From Pelagibacteraceae bacterium AG-325-C03 (lineage in GTDB: Bacteria > Pseudomonadota > Alphaproteobacteria > Pelagibacterales > Pelagibacteraceae), in assembly GCA_003283025.1 (NCBI GenBank), contig QBYC01000008.1, positions 1-37,178 on the forward strand: a stretch of 37,178 nucleotides of DNA, given 5' to 3'. Positions 1-8,167 of the stretch are shown here, in pieces. The notes under the pieces are model-generated. The model searched no databases and had not been told where the DNA came from. It saw only the letters and a list, made by a program, of their open reading frames with translations. A program made the translations under genes and the position numbers. Each line of letters opens with the position of its first letter. Positions within the stretch are counted from its first letter, which is position 1.

Positions 1-91
1 TATTTTTAACTTCCTCAACTCTTTTATTGAGATAATGCATTGCTATTTTATAGGGTATAAGTTTTCTGCTAATTTTAATTTCTATACTCAT
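1..91 (-). CDS. lipB: Octanoyltransferase LipB, N-terminal fragment
   Basis: A minus-strand reading frame starts with ATG at 89-91 and stays open to the window edge, giving 30 residues. The visible N-terminus reads as a beta strand (IEIKIS) followed by a helix containing YKIAMHYLNKRVEEV. This resembles the start of LipB proteins, which transfer octanoyl groups from acyl carrier protein to lipoyl domains. The catalytic part lies outside the window, so the assignment rests on a short stretch and is tentative. It is divergent from mgtE across about 60 bases. Confidence 0.5.
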   Translation of the reverse strand, partial: MSIEIKISRKLIPYKIAMHYLNKRVEEVKN

Positions 92-115
92 TTAATTTGA
101 ATTTTATCATTATAT

Positions 116-128
116 AGACTAATAGTCT
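116..128. promoter_or_regulatory. Small inverted repeat in the lipB/mgtE divergent gap
   Basis: A perfect 5-bp inverted repeat with a 3-base spacer (AGACT-AAT-AGTCT) lies about 24 bases before the mgtE start. It could be a small RNA hairpin or an operator. A purine-rich ribosome binding site (AGAGG, 142-146) follows at normal spacing from the mgtE ATG. I see no Mg2+ riboswitch in the short leader. Confidence 0.25.
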
Positions 129-151
129 CAAAAAAACTTTTAGAGGTATTT

Positions 152-1531
152 ATGACTTTACCAAAATCTAGAGAAGCAAAAAAAGTCAATTTAGATTTTA
201 ATAGGGAATTTATCAATACTTTCACTCAAAATATTGAGAGTGGAAATGTTGAATTTATCAACCAAACGCTAAAAGATTTGCACGAAGCAGATGTTGCAAA
301 TTTAATTGAAAATTTAAATCCTGACACAAGAAATAAATTAATTGAAATTGAATCTTTTAATATTGATCCAGAAATTTTTATTGAATTAAACGAGTCAATT
401 CAAAGTGATGTTTTACAATTACTTTCTATAGACTCACTTATAAAAATTATTAAACGTTTAGAGTCAGATAACGCGATAAAAATTCTCGAGAATTTATCAA
501 AAGAAATAAAAGAAAAAGTTTTAGAAAAACTTCCACCAAAAGATAAGTTTCTATTACAGGAGGGTCTAAGTTACCCAAAAGACTCAGCAGCAAGAATAAT
601 GCAAAGAGAATTTACAGCTGTTCCTAGTAATTGGACGGTAGGACAAACTATTGATTATCTAAGAGAAGATAAAGATCTTCCAGAGGAATTTTTAGAAATA
701 TTTATTGTCGATAATGATTTTAAACCAATTGGAACAGTTCCTTCATCAAGAGTCTTAAGAACATCTAGGGATTTAAAAATGAATTCTATTATGAAAGAAA
801 TGTCAGTTTTAATTTCAGTAAATATGGATAAAGAAGAAGTTGGTCTTACTTTTGAAAATTATAACTTAGTATCTGCTGGTGTGGTGAACAAAGAAAACAA
901 ATTAGTTGGTATGATTACAGCGGATGATGTCGTAACAGTCGTTCAAGAAGAAGCGGAAGAAGATACGTTACGTTTGGCAGGAGTAGGTGATGAAGAAATC
1001 ACTGATAGCGTAATGCTTAAAACAAAAAGGAGATTTAACTGGTTATTATTAAATTTATTTACTGCCTTACTTGCTACTTGGGTTATTAGTTTCTTTGGAG
1101 CTTCAATTGAACAAATGGTCGCTTTAGCTTTTCTTATGCCAATTGTTGCATCGATGGGGGGGAATGCAGGTATGCAAACTTTAGCAGTTACTATCAGAGC
1201 AATAGCCACCAAAGAACTGTCGAAAAGTAATTTTAATCGAGTCGTTGGAAAAGAATTTTTAATTGGAATTTTAAATGGTATTATTTTTGCAATAATTACA
1301 GCGATAATAGTTCAATTGTGGTTCGAAGAATTAAATCTTTCTTTATTAATTGGGGTTTCAATGATTTTAAATATGATTGTTGCAGGTTTATTTGGAATTT
1401 TAGTCCCAGTATCATTAAAAAAATTAAATATCGATCCTGCTTTAGCTTCAAGTGTCTTCGTTACGACTATCACAGATGTTATTGGTTTCCTTTCATTTCT
1501 AGGCTTAGGATCTTATTATTTTTTAAATTAA
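152..1531 (+). CDS. mgtE: Magnesium transporter MgtE
   Basis: This 459-residue protein matches the usual MgtE length and layout. A soluble helical N domain (about residues 25-135) is followed by a CBS-pair region (about 136-260), then a connecting helix and five predicted membrane helices (about 285-459). The pore signature PIVASMGGNAGMQT is present. MgtE forms an inner-membrane homodimeric Mg2+ channel whose cytosolic N/CBS domains sense Mg2+ and close the pore. The gene has a good AGAGG ribosome binding site. It is divergent from lipB and ends four bases inside the convergent panC gene. The family assignment is firm. Confidence 0.95.
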   Translation: MTLPKSREAKKVNLDFNREFINTFTQNIESGNVEFINQTLKDLHEADVANLIENLNPDTRNKLIEIESFNIDPEIFIELNESIQSDVLQLLSIDSLIKIIKRLESDNAIKILENLSKEIKEKVLEKLPPKDKFLLQEGLSYPKDSAARIMQREFTAVPSNWTVGQTIDYLREDKDLPEEFLEIFIVDNDFKPIGTVPSSRVLRTSRDLKMNSIMKEMSVLISVNMDKEEVGLTFENYNLVSAGVVNKENKLVGMITADDVVTVVQEEAEEDTLRLAGVGDEEITDSVMLKTKRRFNWLLLNLFTALLATWVISFFGASIEQMVALAFLMPIVASMGGNAGMQTLAVTIRAIATKELSKSNFNRVVGKEFLIGILNGIIFAIITAIIVQLWFEELNLSLLIGVSMILNMIVAGLFGILVPVSLKKLNIDPALASSVFVTTITDVIGFLSFLGLGSYYFLN

Positions 1532-2343
1532 ATATTGTCAATTAATCTTGTGTTTTTGATATAGTATGCAAAAAATATATTGAATTTTTCATTTGATTTT
1601 TTAACTTTTTTAAAACTTTTAATATTATAATTTTCTAAATAATCTATTTTATCTGCACCTAGATTTATTAATTCTTTTTTTATTTTATTTATATTAAGTA
1701 AATTATAATTTTTTTTTATTTTTTTCTTTAAGTTACTGAGATAAAAAAAAATATTAGACGCGATCTTCATTTGATTCTTATCAAGATTTAAATTTCTTGA
1801 AGAGCAAGCTACACCATTATTTTCTCTTATAGTTTTACATTCAATTATTTTAGATTTAATCTTTTTTTTTTCAATGTGTTTTTTAATTAGATAAAGTTGC
1901 TGATAATCTTTTTTTCCTAAATAGATATATTTAGGTTTAATTATTTCAATAAACCTATTAACTACATTTAAAACTCCCTCAAAATGACCTTTTCTAAATT
2001 TACCACATAATTTTTTTGAAGCATTATCTAAGAAAATTTTGTTCTTTGGCTTAAATCCATAAATGTCTTTAAATGAAGGCATATATAAGTAATTAATTTT
2101 TAATTTTTTTAATAGTTTTATGTCTTTTTTGGTATTTCTAGGATAAGACATAAAATCGCTTTTTTTATTGAATTGTTTAGGATTAATAAAAATAGAGACT
2201 AAGATTTTTAACTTAGATTTTTTAGAATGTTTAATCAGTGAAACATGCCCTTTATGCAATCCACCCATTGTAGGTATAAATGATATCCCATTATTTTTTA
2301 AAATTTCTTTATGTAAGGTATTTTTATCTTTAATTATTTTCAT
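1528..2343 (-). CDS. panC: Pantothenate synthetase PanC
   Basis: PanC joins pantoate and beta-alanine with ATP to make pantothenate (vitamin B5). At 271 residues it is close to family length. The N-terminal ATP-binding signature is present as IPTMGGLHKGH, whose HxGH equals the HIGH-type motif. Near residue 182 there is an SSRN motif matching the family MSSRN. The protein is exceptionally lysine- and isoleucine-rich. No panB or panD is in the window. The gene is convergent with mgtE (4-base overlap) and divergent from galU with only 38 bases between the start codons. Confidence 0.92.
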   Translation of the reverse strand: MKIIKDKNTLHKEILKNNGISFIPTMGGLHKGHVSLIKHSKKSKLKILVSIFINPKQFNKKSDFMSYPRNTKKDIKLLKKLKINYLYMPSFKDIYGFKPKNKIFLDNASKKLCGKFRKGHFEGVLNVVNRFIEIIKPKYIYLGKKDYQQLYLIKKHIEKKKIKSKIIECKTIRENNGVACSSRNLNLDKNQMKIASNIFFYLSNLKKKIKKNYNLLNINKIKKELINLGADKIDYLENYNIKSFKKVKKSNEKFNIFFAYYIKNTRLIDNI

Positions 2344-2358
2344 TTCTTTAAAGCAATG

Positions 2359-2372
2359 ATAATAATTATTAT
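2359..2372. promoter_or_regulatory. 14-bp AT palindrome between panC and galU
   Basis: A perfect 14-bp palindrome (ATAATAATTATTAT) sits in the 38-base gap between the divergent panC and galU start codons. It offers near-identical -10-like hexamers (TATTAT) on both strands, so it may be the core of a bidirectional promoter. No -35 elements are obvious, and the tract could be chance in such AT-rich DNA. Confidence 0.3.
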
Positions 2373-2381
2373 AAGAATCAT

Positions 2382-3197
2382 ATGATAAAACAAGCCATTA
2401 TTCCATTAGCGGGATTAGGGACGAGAATGCTTCCTTTGACAAGTATAATGCCAAAAGAGTTAATGCCCATTAATGGTAAACCAAATTTACTATATATTTT
2501 AGATGAATGTATTGATGCAGGTATAAAGGAATTCATATTCATAATTTCTAAAAAAAAACTATCTATTAAAAAATTTTTTTTTAACGATAATTTATATAAA
2601 AAAATAATAAAAAAGAAAAAAGATAAAAGAGTATTTGAAGAATATAAAAAAATAAAAAAATATCAAAAAATGATAAAATTTGTTTATCAAAATAAGCCAA
2701 AAGGCACAGGAGACGCAGTTTTAAAGTGCCAAAAATTTATAAAAAGTAAATACTTTTTAATGCTATTACCTGATGACTTAATAATAAGAAATAATTGTTC
2801 GAAAGAAATGATAAAACTACATAAAAAAACTAATGGATCTATAATTGCTACAAAAAGAGTAGAAAGAAAAACTGTACCGAGATGGGGAATTTTATCAATT
2901 AAAAATAAAAAAAAAAGACATTTTCAAATTAAAGATGTTGTAGAGAAGCCTAGTATCAAAAAAGCTCCATCAAATTTTGCAATAATTGGTAGGTATATAT
3001 TGCCTAAAAAAATTTTTAGTGAAATTAAAAAATTAAAACCCGGTCAAGGAGGAGAGATACATATTACTGACGCAATTAGAAGTTTAATTAGAAAAGAAAA
3101 TAAGTTTTATGGAAATATTTTTTTAGGTAAATATTTAGATTGTGGAACTTTAAGTGGATATATTAATTCAGGAATTCAAATATTTAAGGAAAAATAA
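2382..3197 (+). CDS. galU: UTP--glucose-1-phosphate uridylyltransferase GalU
   Basis: GalU makes UDP-glucose from UTP and glucose-1-phosphate. The N-terminal nucleotidyltransferase signature is clear: IPLAGLGTRMLP followed by MPKELMPINGKP, with the lysines that contact the sugar phosphate. A later segment (KPKGTGDAVL, LMLLPDDL) matches the family's nucleotide/metal region, and VEKP is the usual substrate loop. Its 271 residues are slightly shorter than the typical 280-300. It directly abuts ugd, which uses its product, so the two form an operon for nucleotide sugars, probably for envelope polysaccharide. Confidence 0.93.
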   Translation: MIKQAIIPLAGLGTRMLPLTSIMPKELMPINGKPNLLYILDECIDAGIKEFIFIISKKKLSIKKFFFNDNLYKKIIKKKKDKRVFEEYKKIKKYQKMIKFVYQNKPKGTGDAVLKCQKFIKSKYFLMLLPDDLIIRNNCSKEMIKLHKKTNGSIIATKRVERKTVPRWGILSIKNKKKRHFQIKDVVEKPSIKKAPSNFAIIGRYILPKKIFSEIKKLKPGQGGEIHITDAIRSLIRKENKFYGNIFLGKYLDCGTLSGYINSGIQIFKEK

Positions 3198-4502
3198 ATG
3201 AAACTATGCATGATAGGAACTGGTTATGTTGGATTAGTTAGCGGAGCCTGTTTTGCTGACATAGGAAACGAGGTTGTTTGCGTTGACAAAGATAAAAATA
3301 AAATAGATAAACTTAATTCTAGTATTTCTCCAATCTATGAACCAGGATTAGATGAATTAATAAAAAAAAATTTTTTAGCTAAACGTTTATCATTCACTAC
3401 AAATATTCATAAAGCTATAAGCACATCAGATATAATTTTTATATGTGTAGGAACGCCTACAAAAAAAGGGACTATTAAAGTTGATTTATCTTTTGTTTAT
3501 AAATGCGCAAAAGAAATATTAAAGTATTCAAAGAGAAAAAAAATTATTGTAACTAAGTCTACTGTACCAGTAGGAACAGGTGATGAGATCGAAAAAATTT
3601 TAAAAAAAAAGAAAAAACTTTTTATAACAATCTCTAATCCTGAATTCTTACGAGAAGGTGAGGCAATACGTGATTTTAGATACCCAGATAGAATTGTAAT
3701 AGGATCTAACGAAAAAAAAGCCTTTGATATTATGAGAAAACTTTATGTACCATTAACTAATAAAGGTTCAAAATTTTTTACTACATCAAGAAGAGGAGCT
3801 GAGCTAATAAAGTATGCATCAAATGCCTTTCTTGCGACCAAAATTACTTTTATTAATGAACTTGCTAACTTATGTGAAAAATCTGGAGTAAATATAGAGG
3901 ATATATCTTTAGGCATGGGTTATGATAGTAGAATAGGTGGTAGGTTTTTACGTGCTGGCCCAGCTTATGGGGGCTCATGTTTTCCAAAAGATACTAAAGG
4001 TCTCGTATCAGCTGCAGATAAATATAAAATAAATCTATCAGTTGTTAAATCAGTTATTAAATCAAATCAAGAAAGAGTAAATTTACTGACTCAAAGAATC
4101 CATAAAATTTTAGGATCAAATTTAAAAAATAAAAAGATTTCTTTCTTAGGCGTTACATTTAAACCTAACACTGATGATATGAGAGATTCTACTAGCCTCA
4201 AAATGATACCTTATCTATGTAAAAAAGGAGCAAAAGTTAATTATTATGATCCTTCTGGAGAAAAGAATGAGTTTAGAAAAATTAAAAGTTGCTTTTACAA
4301 AAACAATATAAAATCTAATTGTTTTGGCGCAGATTTAGTAGTTTTACTAACTGAATGGGATGAATTTAAATCAATAGATTTTAAAAAAATTGTTAAAAAT
4401 AAGAAATTTAAAGTGTATGATTTAAGAAATCTTTATTCTGCAGGAGAAATGAAAAAAAATAAGATTAATTATTACTCAGTAGGTAGGCCAAATATTAATT
4501 AA
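3198..4502 (+). CDS. ugd: UDP-glucose 6-dehydrogenase
   Basis: The enzyme oxidises UDP-glucose twice with NAD+ to UDP-glucuronate. Residues 1-30 form the Rossmann dinucleotide-binding fold (GTGYVGL, then acidic D30). The catalytic cysteine is C261 in GPAYGGSCFPKDT. The C-terminal UDP-binding domain carries GVTFKPNTDDMRDS. At 434 residues it is full length. Its start codon immediately follows the galU stop, so the pair is co-transcribed. It overlaps the convergent RidA-family gene by 8 bases. Confidence 0.95.
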   Translation: MKLCMIGTGYVGLVSGACFADIGNEVVCVDKDKNKIDKLNSSISPIYEPGLDELIKKNFLAKRLSFTTNIHKAISTSDIIFICVGTPTKKGTIKVDLSFVYKCAKEILKYSKRKKIIVTKSTVPVGTGDEIEKILKKKKKLFITISNPEFLREGEAIRDFRYPDRIVIGSNEKKAFDIMRKLYVPLTNKGSKFFTTSRRGAELIKYASNAFLATKITFINELANLCEKSGVNIEDISLGMGYDSRIGGRFLRAGPAYGGSCFPKDTKGLVSAADKYKINLSVVKSVIKSNQERVNLLTQRIHKILGSNLKNKKISFLGVTFKPNTDDMRDSTSLKMIPYLCKKGAKVNYYDPSGEKNEFRKIKSCFYKNNIKSNCFGADLVVLLTEWDEFKSIDFKKIVKNKKFKVYDLRNLYSAGEMKKNKINYYSVGRPNIN

Positions 4503-4959
4503 GCTCAAAAATAGCATCAATTTCTACCGCAACTTCTAAAGGTAAAGCATTAACACTTACTGCTGCGCGCGTATGCTCACCATTTTTTTCAAAAATTTTA
4601 GCTATTATATCTGATGCACCATTAATTATTTTTGGCTGATCTTTAAAATCATCCGTTGAATTAACATAACCAGTTAATTTTACACAAGATTTAACTTTAT
4701 CCAAATTTCCTTCACAAGCATTTTTAACATGTGCAACAATACTTAAACCACATCTCTCAGCAGCTTTATAACCTTGATCTAAATCTAAATCTTTTCCGAT
4801 TTTACCTTTTATAAGTTTTGCATTTTCATCAATAGATATTTGACCAGAAATATATAATAGTTTGCCAACAATTTTGGTTGCAACATAAGCTCCCACTGGT
4901 GATTTTGGTTCTGGTAATTTTATATTCAAACTTTTTATTTTATTTTCTATATCACTCAT
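4495..4959 (-). CDS. RidA/YjgF family protein
   Basis: The protein is 154 residues, longer than the roughly 128-residue classical RidA, and resembles the longer YjgF subgroup. It has the YISGQIS core strand and the substrate-binding arginine (R131) in HTRAAVSVNALPLEVAVEIDAI, which corresponds to the family RxxVxVxxLPxxxxVEI motif. Classical RidA deaminates reactive enamines and imines from PLP enzymes; whether this subgroup shares that substrate is unknown. Its ATG overlaps the topA stop (ATGA), implying translational coupling to topA. Confidence 0.85.
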   Translation of the reverse strand: MSDIENKIKSLNIKLPEPKSPVGAYVATKIVGKLLYISGQISIDENAKLIKGKIGKDLDLDQGYKAAERCGLSIVAHVKNACEGNLDKVKSCVKLTGYVNSTDDFKDQPKIINGASDIIAKIFEKNGEHTRAAVSVNALPLEVAVEIDAIFELN

Positions 4960-7520
4960 TTTCTTTTAACTTTTTTTTTATTTTTATCGTATTCTTTTCT
5001 TTTTTCAATTAATATAAGTGCTTCTTCCATAGTAAGTTCGTTTGGATCTTTTTCTTCTGGGATAGTTGCATTTAACGACTTGTATTTAATATACGGACCG
5101 TATTGCCCCTTCATGACTCTAACTGGTTTTTTATCTTCAGGATGTTCACCAAGGTCTTTAATTAGTGAAGAAGAAATTCTTCCTGGTTTAGCTTCAGAGA
5201 TTAAAGTAATTGCTCTATTAATTCCGATAGAAAAAAGATCTTCAATATTTTCTAATCTTGCAGATTTATTTTCACATTTTAAATACGGACCAAATCTTCC
5301 AGAATTTAAAGTTATATCTTTTCCATTATCTGGGTGTTCTCCTAAAACTTTAGGAAGAGAACATAGATATTTTGCTTTATCTAAATCAACACTGTCAACA
5401 TCAATGCCTTTTGGAATTGATACATTCTGGAGATGTTCATTCTCATTTTTTTTCTTTTTACTTTTTTTCTTTTTGGTTTTTAACTCTTCTTCTTTTTCAT
5501 ATTGCAAGTAAGGGCCAAATCTTCCGTTTTTTAAATATATATTTTTACCTTTTTCATTTTGACCCAGTAACCTAGGCTCTGCTAAATTATATTGAGTTGC
5601 AGCTTTAGCTTTAGATAAAGGTCTAGTAAATTTACATTCTGGATAATTTGAACATCCTATAAAAGCCCCACCTCTAAAACTATTCTTAAGACTTAGTTCT
5701 CCATTAGAACATAACTTACACTTTCGATCTATGTCGTCTTTATCATCCCTTTCAAAAATTAAAGCTCCTAAACTTTCATTTAATAAATCTAATACTTCTC
5801 TAGTTCTTTTTTTCTTAACCTCTCCAATATTTTCATAAAAATCTTTCCAAAAATTACTTAAAACTTGAACCCATTCAATTTTACCACTAGTGATTTCATC
5901 TAGTTGGTTTTCTAGGTCCGCTGTGAAATTATAATCCACGTATTTAGAGAATAATTTCTCTAAAAAAGCTGAAATTAGCTTACCTCTGTCTGTTGGATTA
6001 AACCTTTTATTAATTAATTCGACATAATTTCTCGTTGATAATACTGAAATAATGCTTGCATAAGTGGAGGGTCTTCCTATGCCTAATTCTTCCATCTTTT
6101 TTACCAAACTAGCCTCAGAGTAACGAGGTGGAGGATCTGTAAAGTGTTGTTCATCATTTAATTTAAGTATATTAATATCCTCTCCAACTTTGACTTCAGG
6201 CAAAATATTCTTCGTATCTTCGTCAGTTTCTTGAACTTGATAAACTTTAAGAAATCCATCAAATTTTACAACAGAACCGCTAGCTCTAAAATTGATTTTA
6301 TTATCATTTGAAGAAATAATTATCGTATTTCTATCAAACTCTGCTGGAGTCATTTGAGATGATAAGGCTCGACTCCAAATTAGTTCATAGAGTTTAAATT
6401 GATCTGCATTCACATATTTTTTGATATCAGAAGGTTTCATACTTATATTAGTTGGTCTAATAGCTTCATGAGCTTCCTGAGCGTTTTTTGCTTTTTTTCC
6501 TGTATAACTATTTGGTGCCTCCGGTAAATATTTGTCACCATAATCATAAGTAATGAATTTTCTAAAGTCATCAATTGCTTCTTTTGAAATATTAGTACCA
6601 TCAGTTCTCATATAAGTAATTAATCCGGTACTTTCACCCTCGATATCTATTCCTTGATAAAGTCGTTGTGCAATTTGCATTGTTCTGGAAGCACCAAAAC
6701 CAAATCGTCCTGAAGCGGTTTGTTGTAAAGTTGAAGTTGTAAAAGGGGCTAGAGGGTTTCGTCTGAATACTTTTGTATTTACATCAGCTATTTTAAATTT
6801 TGTTTTATTGATTACATCAACTGCTTTTTTAATTTCTTCTTTATTTTTAAAAGAAAATTTTTCAATTTTCTCTCCATTAAATAAACTTAATTTTGAGAAA
6901 ATATTTTTATTATCTTTGTTAGTAAAATCTGATGCAAGAGTCCAATATTCTTCTGGTTTAAATAACTCTATTTCTTTTTCTCTTTCAGTTATAAGCTTTA
7001 AGGCTACAGATTGAACTCTTCCTGCTGATTTTGATCCAGGTAATTTTGTCCAAAGAATTGGCGAGATATTAAATCCCACAAGATAGTCTAAAGCTCTTCG
7101 CGCCAGATAAGCCTCAACCAAAGGTAAATGAATTTCTCTTGGATTTTTAATAGCATTCAGAATTGCTTTTTTGGTAATCTCATTAAAAACAACACGCTCT
7201 AGATGTTTATCTTTTAATAATTTTTTTTTATCTAAAACTTCTTTAACATGCCATGCAATAGCTTCACCTTCACGATCAGGGTCCGTAGCTAAAATAATTT
7301 TATCAGAGTCTTCAGCAGCCATTGTAATTTCTTTTAAATATTTTTTTGAAAAAGAGTCTATTTCCCATTCCATTTGAAACTTATTTTCGGTATCTACAGA
7401 TCCATTTTTTGAAGGAAGATCCCTTATGTGACCATAACTAGCTAAAACCAAATATTCTTTACCTAAATATTTATTTATTGTTTTTGCCTTTGCTGGACTT
7501 TCAACAATTACTAAATTCAT
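4956..7520 (-). CDS. topA: DNA topoisomerase I
   Basis: This type IA topoisomerase relaxes negative supercoils. I start it at the ATG at 7518-7520 (854 residues) because the conserved TOPRIM domain begins immediately (NLVIVESPAKAK). The frame extends 12 codons upstream, but without family similarity. Visible features are the TOPRIM glutamate (E7), the DPDREGEAI metal motif and the catalytic tyrosine (Y303) in GLITYMRTDGTN. There is one four-cysteine zinc finger (CKLC...GCSNYPEC), then three Topo C-terminal repeats marked by GRFGPYLQ, GRFGPYLK and GQYGPYIK. A lysine-rich linker separates the zinc finger from the later repeats. It lies downstream of plsY and is coupled to the RidA-family gene. 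Confidence 0.96.
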   Translation of the reverse strand: MNLVIVESPAKAKTINKYLGKEYLVLASYGHIRDLPSKNGSVDTENKFQMEWEIDSFSKKYLKEITMAAEDSDKIILATDPDREGEAIAWHVKEVLDKKKLLKDKHLERVVFNEITKKAILNAIKNPREIHLPLVEAYLARRALDYLVGFNISPILWTKLPGSKSAGRVQSVALKLITEREKEIELFKPEEYWTLASDFTNKDNKNIFSKLSLFNGEKIEKFSFKNKEEIKKAVDVINKTKFKIADVNTKVFRRNPLAPFTTSTLQQTASGRFGFGASRTMQIAQRLYQGIDIEGESTGLITYMRTDGTNISKEAIDDFRKFITYDYGDKYLPEAPNSYTGKKAKNAQEAHEAIRPTNISMKPSDIKKYVNADQFKLYELIWSRALSSQMTPAEFDRNTIIISSNDNKINFRASGSVVKFDGFLKVYQVQETDEDTKNILPEVKVGEDINILKLNDEQHFTDPPPRYSEASLVKKMEELGIGRPSTYASIISVLSTRNYVELINKRFNPTDRGKLISAFLEKLFSKYVDYNFTADLENQLDEITSGKIEWVQVLSNFWKDFYENIGEVKKKRTREVLDLLNESLGALIFERDDKDDIDRKCKLCSNGELSLKNSFRGGAFIGCSNYPECKFTRPLSKAKAATQYNLAEPRLLGQNEKGKNIYLKNGRFGPYLQYEKEEELKTKKKKSKKKKNENEHLQNVSIPKGIDVDSVDLDKAKYLCSLPKVLGEHPDNGKDITLNSGRFGPYLKCENKSARLENIEDLFSIGINRAITLISEAKPGRISSSLIKDLGEHPEDKKPVRVMKGQYGPYIKYKSLNATIPEEKDPNELTMEEALILIEKRKEYDKNKKKVKRK

Positions 7521-7588
7521 TATTTGTTTATTTTCAAAATTAAACGAATTTGTCAAATTTATTATTTAAAAACTAGAAAAGACAACAC

Positions 7589-8167
7589 TTATAACTTAAT
7601 TTTGCTTTCTTCAGAATTTTTTAATCGAACTATATTTTTCCGATGTGTGTAAGTGATAATTATAAAAAAAATAAAAAGTATTAAAGAAAAATTATTACTA
7701 AAAAAATATGAATAAACAAAAACAATTAAAGGTGAAATGATCGAAGATAATGATGAGTATCTAAATAGAAAGGATAAAACAAGCCAACTAATTCCAAAGA
7801 TTAGAAAAAATTTATATGAAATCGCCAATATAACACCAAGGTAAGTCGCAACTCCCTTACCTCCTTTAAATTTTAACCAAACAGGAAAAATATGACCGAT
7901 AAAACAAATCAAAGCTGAATATGAAATTAGATTTTCAAAATAAGTAAATGTTATAAATATAGAAAAATATCCTTTTAACAAGTCAAGCACGAGTGTAGCA
8001 ACTGCAAGAGATTTCTTTCCAGTTCTTAACACATTTGTAGTCCCAATATTTCCTGATCCTATTTTCCTAATATCTTTTTTTAAAAATATTTTTGTTAAAA
8101 CTAATCCAAAAGGAATAGATCCTAATAAATAAGAGTACACCGCAACTATTATTAAATTTATATTCAT
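7589..8167 (-). CDS. plsY: Glycerol-3-phosphate acyltransferase PlsY
   Basis: PlsY acylates glycerol-3-phosphate from acyl-phosphate, the first committed step of phospholipid synthesis, in the inner membrane. At 192 residues with about five hydrophobic segments it fits the family. The conserved loops are visible: LLGSIPFG near the N-terminus, IGSGNIGTTNVLRT, and HIFPVWLKFKGGKGVAT, which holds the glycine-rich phosphate-binding motif. Its start overlaps the stop of the upstream dihydroorotase-like gene by one base (TGATG). In many alphaproteobacteria dprA separates plsY from topA; here there are only 68 bases. Confidence 0.94.
   Translation of the reverse strand: MNINLIIVAVYSYLLGSIPFGLVLTKIFLKKDIRKIGSGNIGTTNVLRTGKKSLAVATLVLDLLKGYFSIFITFTYFENLISYSALICFIGHIFPVWLKFKGGKGVATYLGVILAISYKFFLIFGISWLVLSFLFRYSSLSSIISPLIVFVYSYFFSNNFSLILFIFFIIITYTHRKNIVRLKNSEESKIKL

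Noticed and set aside
5080..5575. Open frames on the plus strand opposite topA
   Set aside because: They are shadows of topA repeats, serine/phenylalanine-rich antisense of lysine codons, with no recognisable domain.
7521..7556. Extended start for topA, 12 codons upstream
   Set aside because: The added residues have no family similarity and the TOPRIM domain begins exactly at the ATG at 7520.
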